Positions 44,625 to 49,402 of a stretch of 49,402 nucleotides of DNA are shown here, in pieces. The notes under the pieces are model-generated. The model saw nothing but the letters and a program-made list of their open reading frames with translations, made no database searches and was not told the origin of the DNA. Numbering within the stretch: the stretch's first letter is position 1; the number at the start of each line of letters is the position of its first letter. Source of the stretch: Saprospiraceae bacterium (GTDB taxonomy: Bacteria > Bacteroidota > Bacteroidia > Chitinophagales > Saprospiraceae); the NCBI GenBank assembly GCA_027488855.1, contig JAIYAV010000174.1, positions 1-49,402 of the forward strand, in the 5' to 3' direction. The position numbers and the translations under genes are program-made.

Positions 44625-44837
44625 ATGCCGACTGTCATTCCTATTTCTGACTTAAATACGGCCAAACATTGGGAAGAAAAAATTAGGGTGGCTATCACTA
44701 ATAGCCATGACAAGCTAGAAAGAGAAAAAAATACAAACTTAATTGCTGATGAATTAACTAAGCTACATCAGTTAATGTTAGAAGGAGTTATTTCTGCGGA
44801 CGAATTTCAAACTCAAAAAAACAAATTAATTTCATAA
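44625..44837 (+). CDS. SHOCT-domain small protein
   Basis: 70 residues. The C-terminal half (ELTKLHQLMLEGVISADEFQ and TQKNKLIS) is the short SHOCT domain, a helical pair with the pattern Lx-Lx-GxIs-xxEF-xxKxxLL. The N-terminal half is a charged helix (KHWEEKIRVAITNSHDKLER). SHOCT domains are thought to mediate oligomerisation. It lies in the same A/T-rich DNA as the small membrane protein before it. Confidence 0.7.
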   Translation: MPTVIPISDLNTAKHWEEKIRVAITNSHDKLEREKNTNLIADELTKLHQLMLEGVISADEFQTQKNKLIS

Positions 44838-44870
44838 ATCCAATGTTCACAATACCTAGCACTTTCCCAG

Positions 44871-45221
44871 CTACGCCGCCGCATAATCCGTATACTTCCG
44901 CATCTCCGGTGCATGAAACGCCAATACAATATCTGATTTAGGCACTCCTTTAGCCTCAATGTCTTCGACAATATCGTAGTCAGAAGCATTACGCTGCAGC
45001 CAAATTTTCCCATCGATAATGTCAAAATGAAAAACAACCAAGAAGACCTGCCTTCCCTCTTCCCAACCAGCATGCAATGCTTGATAATGATCATGTTGAG
45101 TATCAATTAACACTTTGACCTGTACATCATCAGGAGATTGTGGTTGCCATGAACCACGGTTGGTTGCATACTCAGTTAGTACCTCCTGCAAGATTTGACG
45201 ATATTCTGCTACTTTGTCCAT
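44871..45221 (-). CDS. xisI: XisI-like protein
   Basis: 116 residues, full length for XisI: VAEYRQILQEVLTEYATN, DDVQVKVLIDTQHDHYQALH, AGWEEGRQVFLVVFHFDIID, GKIWLQRNASDYDIVEDI and a C-terminal GVPKSDIVLAFHAPEMRKYT all follow the family. XisI was named for excision of the fdxN element in Anabaena and normally overlaps xisH; no XisH gene is present here. Its biochemical role is unresolved. A TAAATTTG (minus strand, 45227-45234) six bases upstream of the ATG matches the -7 consensus and would give an almost leaderless transcript. A small opposing gene cluster ends 34 bp away. Confidence 0.9.
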   Translation of the reverse strand: MDKVAEYRQILQEVLTEYATNRGSWQPQSPDDVQVKVLIDTQHDHYQALHAGWEEGRQVFLVVFHFDIIDGKIWLQRNASDYDIVEDIEAKGVPKSDIVLAFHAPEMRKYTDYAAA

Positions 45222-45307
45222 AGCAACAAATTTAAGGCATTATCGCCTATAAACCCACCCAATCATCCACTCATTTCCCCCATCCGTCGAATTCTCTTTG
45301 TCAGAAA

Positions 45308-45354
45308 TTTGTAAAAATCCTCCTTCTTCCCTATCATTGTGTAACTTTTACACA
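45308..45354 (+). promoter_or_regulatory. Promoter with overlapping operator-like palindrome
   Basis: TTTG at 45308-45311 and TATCATTG at 45332-45339 (one mismatch to TAnnTTTG) are separated by 20 bp, the usual Bacteroidota spacing. A perfect inverted repeat, TGTGTAA-CTT-TTACACA (45338-45354), overlaps the end of the -7 element and the expected transcription start. It is well placed to be a repressor site for the large gene that starts at 45383. Confidence 0.6.
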
Positions 45355-45382
45355 AAGGATTCCTTGTAATAAAATCTACATC

Positions 45383-48300
45383 ATGCACCCAACTATTCAG
45401 TCCCTCCTGCAACGGATCATTGTACTGCTTACACTGTTCTTAATTGGAGGATTAATCCAGGCACAAACACCACGGATTCTGGTGTTTAGCAAAACGGCGA
45501 GTTTCCGTCACACTTCCATCGAACCAGGCAAACCAGCCCTCATCAAGATGGGTCAAAGCCAGGGTTTTGCGGTGGACACCACCGAAGACGCCAGCAAATT
45601 CAACGAAACCAACCTGAAGCGCTACGCTGCGGTGGTCTTCCTGTGCACCACAGGCGATGTACTCGACGCCCTGCAACAAAACGCCTTTGAACGATTCATT
45701 CAGGCGGGTGGTGGTTATGTGGGCATCCATTCCGCTACCGATACCGAATACGACTGGCCCTGGTACGGCAAGTTGGCTGGAGGTTACTTCACCAGCCATC
45801 CCAGCACACCGAGCAACGTACAAAAGGGGACGTTCCACGTTGAGGACAAAACGCACCCAAGTACCAACTTCCTCCCCGATCCATGGGAACGCACCGATGA
45901 ATTTTACGATTTCCGCGACATCAACCCGAACGTAAAAGTATTGGTGAGCATCGATGAAAAATCGTACTTCGGCGCCAAAATGGGCGTACCCAAACACCCC
46001 ATGAGCTGGTACCATGATTACGATGGTGGCCGTGCTTTTTACACCGCGATGGGCCACACAAATGAGAGTTTTTCCGAAGACCTTTTCTTGCGCCACCTCG
46101 CTGCGGGTTTGAAATACGCCATCGGCAACAAGCCCCTGGACTACTCCAAAGCACGCAGCAAACAAATGCCTGAAGAAAACCGCTTTACCAAAGTGGTGTT
46201 GGAAGAAAAACTGGAAGAACCCGTTGAGCTGACCATGCTCGACAACAACCGCGTGCTCTACATCCAGCGCCGGGGTGCCGTGAAAATCTACGACCCTAAA
46301 GCAGGCAAATCCAAAACCATTGCGACCATCCCCGTAAGCACCAAGTATCTTCCCGATGCTAAAGGCAATCAGGCGGAAGCGGAAGATGGCTTGTTGGGCA
46401 TGGCCAAAGACCCTAATTTTGCCCAAAACAACTGGATTTACCTGTACTACTCCCCAGCCGGGAATGACCCCAAAAACATCCTGACCCGCTACGAATTGCG
46501 CGGTGAAGAACTGGTTTTGGATTCCAAAAAAGTACTGCTCGAAATCCCAGTTCAACGCGACCAATGCTGCCACACGGGTGGTTCGATCGCTTTTGATGCC
46601 AAGGGCAATCTGTTCTTGTCTACGGGTGACAATACCAACCCCCATGGTTCTGATGGCATGAACCCCATCGATGAACGTCCAGGACGTGGGCCTTGGGATG
46701 CTCAGAAGTCTTCTGGCAACACCAACGACCTGCGGGGCAAAATCATCCGCATCAAGCCCCAGCCCGACGGCACTTACACCATTCCCGAAGGCAACTTGTT
46801 CCCTCCCGGAACGGCCAAAACCCGTCCGGAAATTTACACCATGGGCCACCGCAACCCTTACCGCATTTCCGTTGACCAAAAAACTGGATATGTGTATTGG
46901 GGCGACGTTGGTCCTGATGGCAACAATCCGATGCCAAACCGCGGGCCACAAGGTTTTGATGAAGTTGGTCAGGCGCGTAAAGCGGGCAACTTCGGGTGGC
47001 CATATTTCATTGGCGACAACAAGCCTTATTACTACTACGATTTTGAGAAAAAACAGTCGGGGCCGATGTACGATGTGAATGCACCGATCAATAAATCGCC
47101 GAACAATACCGGTTTGACCACCCTCCCACCTGCCCAAAAAGCATTTGTGTGGTATCCCTACGCCGAGTCCAAGGACTTCCCACTGGTGGGCACAGGTGGT
47201 CGCAACGCCATGGCTGGACCCGTTTATTACGCCAGCGATTTCAAAAATGCCAAGCGGGCTTTCCCGGATTATTACGACGGCAAGTTCCTGGAATACGAGT
47301 GGATGCGCGGCTGGATCATGGCCGTGACCATGGATGCGGAGGGGAACTTCGTATCGATGGAGCGCTTTATGCCCAGCCACAAGTTCAGCAACCCGATCGA
47401 CATGGAGTTCAACTCCGACGGCGACTTGTACATGCTGGAGTACGGCACCGGCTGGTTCCAGGGCAACGACGACGCCCGCCTGATCCGCATCGAATACAAT
47501 GGCGGCAACCGCAAACCAGTGATCGAAGTAGCTGCCGACAAACCTGCCGGAGCAAAACCGCTCACAGTGCAATTGTCTTCCGCAGGTACCAAGGATTACG
47601 ACAGCGACCCGCTGACCTACGAATGGGTGATTGCCCCCAAAACCGGTGCGGCCAAACCTTTGACCTTTACCGTCGCCAATCCTAAACTGACCCTGAGCAC
47701 AGCCGGGGTGTACAACGCTACTTTGACGGTAAAAGACGGCAAAGGTGAAAGTGCCACTCGCTCCCTGGAGCTGATCGTGGGCAACGAACCTCCCAAACTC
47801 GATTTCACCTTGACCAAAGGGAACAAGACCTTCTTTTTCCCCAATAAAGACATTGCTTACAAAGTAGCTGTTACCGACAAAGAAGATGGCACTATTGCCA
47901 ATGGCAAAATTGATCCAGCAGAGGTAGCCGTCAACATCGATTACCTACCCGAAGGTTATGACAAGATCGCCATTGCCCAGGGACACCGCAGCGCGGATCA
48001 ATCCACCCGTTTTGCGCGGGCGACCAAACTGATCGACGGTACCGACTGTAAGGCTTGCCACAAATCGGCTGACAAGTCGATCGGGCCAAGCTTCCGCGAC
48101 ATTGCCTTGCGTTACCGTGGTCAGGCTGATGCTGTCGCCACCCTCGCAGGCCGGGTCATCAACGGCAGCAGCGGCGTATGGGGACAAACGGCCATGGCGG
48201 CCCACCCTGCCCTGAGCAAAGACGATGCGGAAGTGATCGTACGCTACATCCTGCGCCACGAAGATGCTTCTGCGGTAGAATTGACTTTGCCCGCCGAAGG

Positions 48301-49159
48301 TACTTTTAATACCACCGTTCCTACCCGTGGTGACAAAGGCATCGGTGTGTACCTCTTGCGTGCAGCTTACAAAGACCGTGGGGTAAAAGGTATTCCAGCC
48401 CTGAGCTCGGAGCAAACTTACGTGCTCCGCAACTCAAACGTAGACATGGCTGAAATTGACTACCTGAAGGACTTCAACAAGATGAAATTCGGTGGCAATC
48501 ATTTGGCCATTGCTGGTGGTAGCGGCAGCTACATTGGGTACAAACAAATTGACTTGACTGGAGTGGCTGAAATTGGGCTCCGCGCTATGGCGCCCCCCCA
48601 AATGAATGCCGCAGGAGGCATTGTGGAAATCCGTTTGGATAGTCCTACCGGTACTTTAATTGGTAGTTCAGCTAAAATTGAACCCAGTGCGCCAAGTGCG
48701 GGTTTTGCCCCGCCGCCACCTGTGCTAGTCACCATCAAACCAACGACGGGTGTACACGACATTTATTACGTGGCCAAAAACGATCAGGCAGAAGCGGGTC
48801 GAGGGCTATTTGTGATCATGGGGTTGATGTACAATGCGGATGTAACACCGAGTACTGGTGCCAGTAACGGTGCGGCACCTGCTACAGCGCCAGCCGCTGA
48901 GAAGTTTGAGCAATACGCTGGAAAATACAAAATGACGGGTTTGCCTTTTGAGAGCATTGAAATCAGTGTAAAAGAGGGTAAACTAATGGTTATGGCGGGA
49001 ACGCAAGGCGGGGAATTGACCCCACTGGCCCAGCCCGATAAGTTTGACGCTGGTGGTCAGGCTACTTTTGAATTTGTACGCGATGGCCAAGGAAAAGTGG
49101 TTTCCATTAAACTTGGGGCAATGGGTGCAAGTTTTGAAGGGCAGAAGATGATGCCGTAA
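45383..49159 (+). CDS. Secreted ThuA / PQQ-type sugar dehydrogenase / PKD / cytochrome c / CBM-like fusion protein
   Basis: 1,258 residues with a signal peptide (LLTLFLIGGLIQAQ). Domains in order: ThuA-like (~30-250; ILVFSKTASFRHTSI, GGGYVGIHSATDTEYDW); a soluble glucose/sorbosone dehydrogenase beta-propeller (~268-705; GLLGMAKDPNFAQNNWIYLY, DQCCHTGGSIAFDAKGNLFL, MGHRNPYRISVD); a PKD domain (~711-805); a class I cytochrome c with CKACH (889-893) and a probable axial Met938; a CBM6-like sandwich (~990-1160; HLAIAGGSGSYIGYKQIDLTG); and a C-terminal DUF3471-like sandwich (YAGKYKMTGLPFESIEI). It would oxidise a sugar with PQQ and pass electrons to its own haem in the periplasm. Substrate unknown. 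Confidence 0.9.
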   Translation: MHPTIQSLLQRIIVLLTLFLIGGLIQAQTPRILVFSKTASFRHTSIEPGKPALIKMGQSQGFAVDTTEDASKFNETNLKRYAAVVFLCTTGDVLDALQQNAFERFIQAGGGYVGIHSATDTEYDWPWYGKLAGGYFTSHPSTPSNVQKGTFHVEDKTHPSTNFLPDPWERTDEFYDFRDINPNVKVLVSIDEKSYFGAKMGVPKHPMSWYHDYDGGRAFYTAMGHTNESFSEDLFLRHLAAGLKYAIGNKPLDYSKARSKQMPEENRFTKVVLEEKLEEPVELTMLDNNRVLYIQRRGAVKIYDPKAGKSKTIATIPVSTKYLPDAKGNQAEAEDGLLGMAKDPNFAQNNWIYLYYSPAGNDPKNILTRYELRGEELVLDSKKVLLEIPVQRDQCCHTGGSIAFDAKGNLFLSTGDNTNPHGSDGMNPIDERPGRGPWDAQKSSGNTNDLRGKIIRIKPQPDGTYTIPEGNLFPPGTAKTRPEIYTMGHRNPYRISVDQKTGYVYWGDVGPDGNNPMPNRGPQGFDEVGQARKAGNFGWPYFIGDNKPYYYYDFEKKQSGPMYDVNAPINKSPNNTGLTTLPPAQKAFVWYPYAESKDFPLVGTGGRNAMAGPVYYASDFKNAKRAFPDYYDGKFLEYEWMRGWIMAVTMDAEGNFVSMERFMPSHKFSNPIDMEFNSDGDLYMLEYGTGWFQGNDDARLIRIEYNGGNRKPVIEVAADKPAGAKPLTVQLSSAGTKDYDSDPLTYEWVIAPKTGAAKPLTFTVANPKLTLSTAGVYNATLTVKDGKGESATRSLELIVGNEPPKLDFTLTKGNKTFFFPNKDIAYKVAVTDKEDGTIANGKIDPAEVAVNIDYLPEGYDKIAIAQGHRSADQSTRFARATKLIDGTDCKACHKSADKSIGPSFRDIALRYRGQADAVATLAGRVINGSSGVWGQTAMAAHPALSKDDAEVIVRYILRHEDASAVELTLPAEGTFNTTVPTRGDKGIGVYLLRAAYKDRGVKGIPALSSEQTYVLRNSNVDMAEIDYLKDFNKMKFGGNHLAIAGGSGSYIGYKQIDLTGVAEIGLRAMAPPQMNAAGGIVEIRLDSPTGTLIGSSAKIEPSAPSAGFAPPPPVLVTIKPTTGVHDIYYVAKNDQAEAGRGLFVIMGLMYNADVTPSTGASNGAAPATAPAAEKFEQYAGKYKMTGLPFESIEISVKEGKLMVMAGTQGGELTPLAQPDKFDAGGQATFEFVRDGQGKVVSIKLGAMGASFEGQKMMP

Positions 49160-49224
49160 GGCGATTCAGATTCAATAGATTTAAAAAAATTGGTTATCAA
49201 GAATTTGTGCACAAATCTAAAACC

Positions 49225-49308
49225 CCTCCCCGAAGGTTCAAAACCTTCGGGGAGGTAAAGCAGCGAAACCGTGCTTTGCTCAACCTCCCCGAAGGTTTTG
49301 AACCTTCG
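49225..49308. repeat. Multi-hairpin palindromic element, probable terminator
   Basis: A perfect 14-bp hairpin, CCTCCCCGAAGGTT-CAA-AACCTTCGGGGAGG (49225-49255, 3-nt loop), is followed by AAAGCA/TGCTTT (49257-49262, 49272-49277) and by CGAAGGTT-TTG-AACCTTCG (49290-49308, 3-nt loop). The two flanking hairpins are also complementary to each other as long arms (49225-49250 region with 49284-49308). It lies between the convergent ends of the ThuA fusion gene and a minus-strand gene at the window edge. Confidence 0.7.
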
Positions 49309-49309
49309 C

Positions 49310-49402
49310 CTAAAACACCACCCGATAATCCAGGCTACAAAAATATAGCGCCAACTCTGAACGTAGAGAGGGCATAAAGCAGCCTGGATTGTCGGGGTTT
49401 GG
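49310..49402 (-). CDS. 3' end of a minus-strand gene, probable outer-membrane barrel C-terminus
   Basis: The minus strand is open from the window edge to a TAG at 49310-49312, giving 30 residues. The last ones, SELALYFCSLDYRVVF, form an alternating strand with a C-terminal Phe, as in outer-membrane beta-barrels. The stop lies immediately after the palindromic element, as expected of a gene end. The frame is short and only the context and pattern support it. Confidence 0.4.
   Translation of the reverse strand, partial: PNPDNPGCFMPSLRSELALYFCSLDYRVVF

Noticed and set aside
45452-47572. 706-codon open frame on the strand opposite the ThuA fusion gene
   Set aside because: No signal peptide, domain or family pattern. 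It is open because the plus-strand codon use leaves few stops on the other strand, and the plus-strand frame has clear domains.
1-49402. tRNA, rRNA, insertion sequence or prophage genes
   Set aside because: No cloverleaf-like or rRNA-like stretch and no transposase, integrase or phage structural protein was seen on either strand.

Overview
The window reads as a Bacteroidota chromosome, most likely a Saprospiria-type environmental bacterium (a Haliscomenobacter-like organism is a guess from gene style, not a match I could test). Evidence: a SusC/SusD pair, a carboxypeptidase-regulatory-domain TonB receptor, two proteins with type IX secretion (T9SS) C-terminal sorting domains, many lipoproteins, a large one-component Y_Y_Y sensor regulator, and start regions without Shine-Dalgarno sequences but with TAnnTTTG-type -7 elements.

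Layout. 1-4008: 3' part of a very large alpha-2-macroglobulin-like protein with a thioester motif and an inserted carboxypeptidase-regulatory/plug-like segment. 4141-9472 (minus): GABA-shunt block (succinate-semialdehyde dehydrogenase, GABA aminotransferase, second aldehyde dehydrogenase, Lrp/AsnC regulator), divergent from a GntP-family permease (9600-10946). 11097-14319: NlpC/P60-like lipoprotein, Bpt/ATE-like aminoacyl-transferase and an L,D-transpeptidase. 14339-16843 (minus): LytTR response regulator, lipoprotein, HSL-type esterase. 17043-20222: Oar-like TonB receptor with a clear terminator. 20355-25712 (minus): outer-membrane proteins, an esterase-D-like lipoprotein, a membrane-bound AraC regulator broken by an in-frame TAG, a CPBP protease and a Crp/Fnr regulator. 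25801-26381: VapBC-type toxin-antitoxin pair.

26414-40100 is a polysaccharide utilisation locus: sensor-regulator, secreted GH144/glycoamylase-like enzyme, a 1218-residue secreted protein of seven alternating modules, SusC and SusD. The regulator would sense glycan products, the secreted enzyme and modular protein would act at the cell surface, and SusCD would import oligosaccharides.

40400-45221 is accessory: a caspase-like peptidase behind a DUF3298 lipoprotein, a two-domain FKBP isomerase, a Uma2 nuclease-like protein, an AT-rich pair (small membrane protein and SHOCT protein) and a lone XisI. 45383-49159 encodes a secreted ThuA / PQQ-type sugar dehydrogenase / PKD / cytochrome c / CBM-like fusion preceded by a convincing promoter and operator-like palindrome. 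The last bases hold the apparent 3' end of a minus-strand gene.

The most unusual DNA-level signal is a set of intergenic nested palindromes (4011-4130, 5661-5816, 40117-40398, 49225-49308) in which long inverted arms accompany short perfect hairpins, nearly all with 3-nt loops, plus two period-8 inverted repeats (7272-7395, 35489-35582). No rRNA, tRNA, intact insertion sequence or CRISPR array was recognised.
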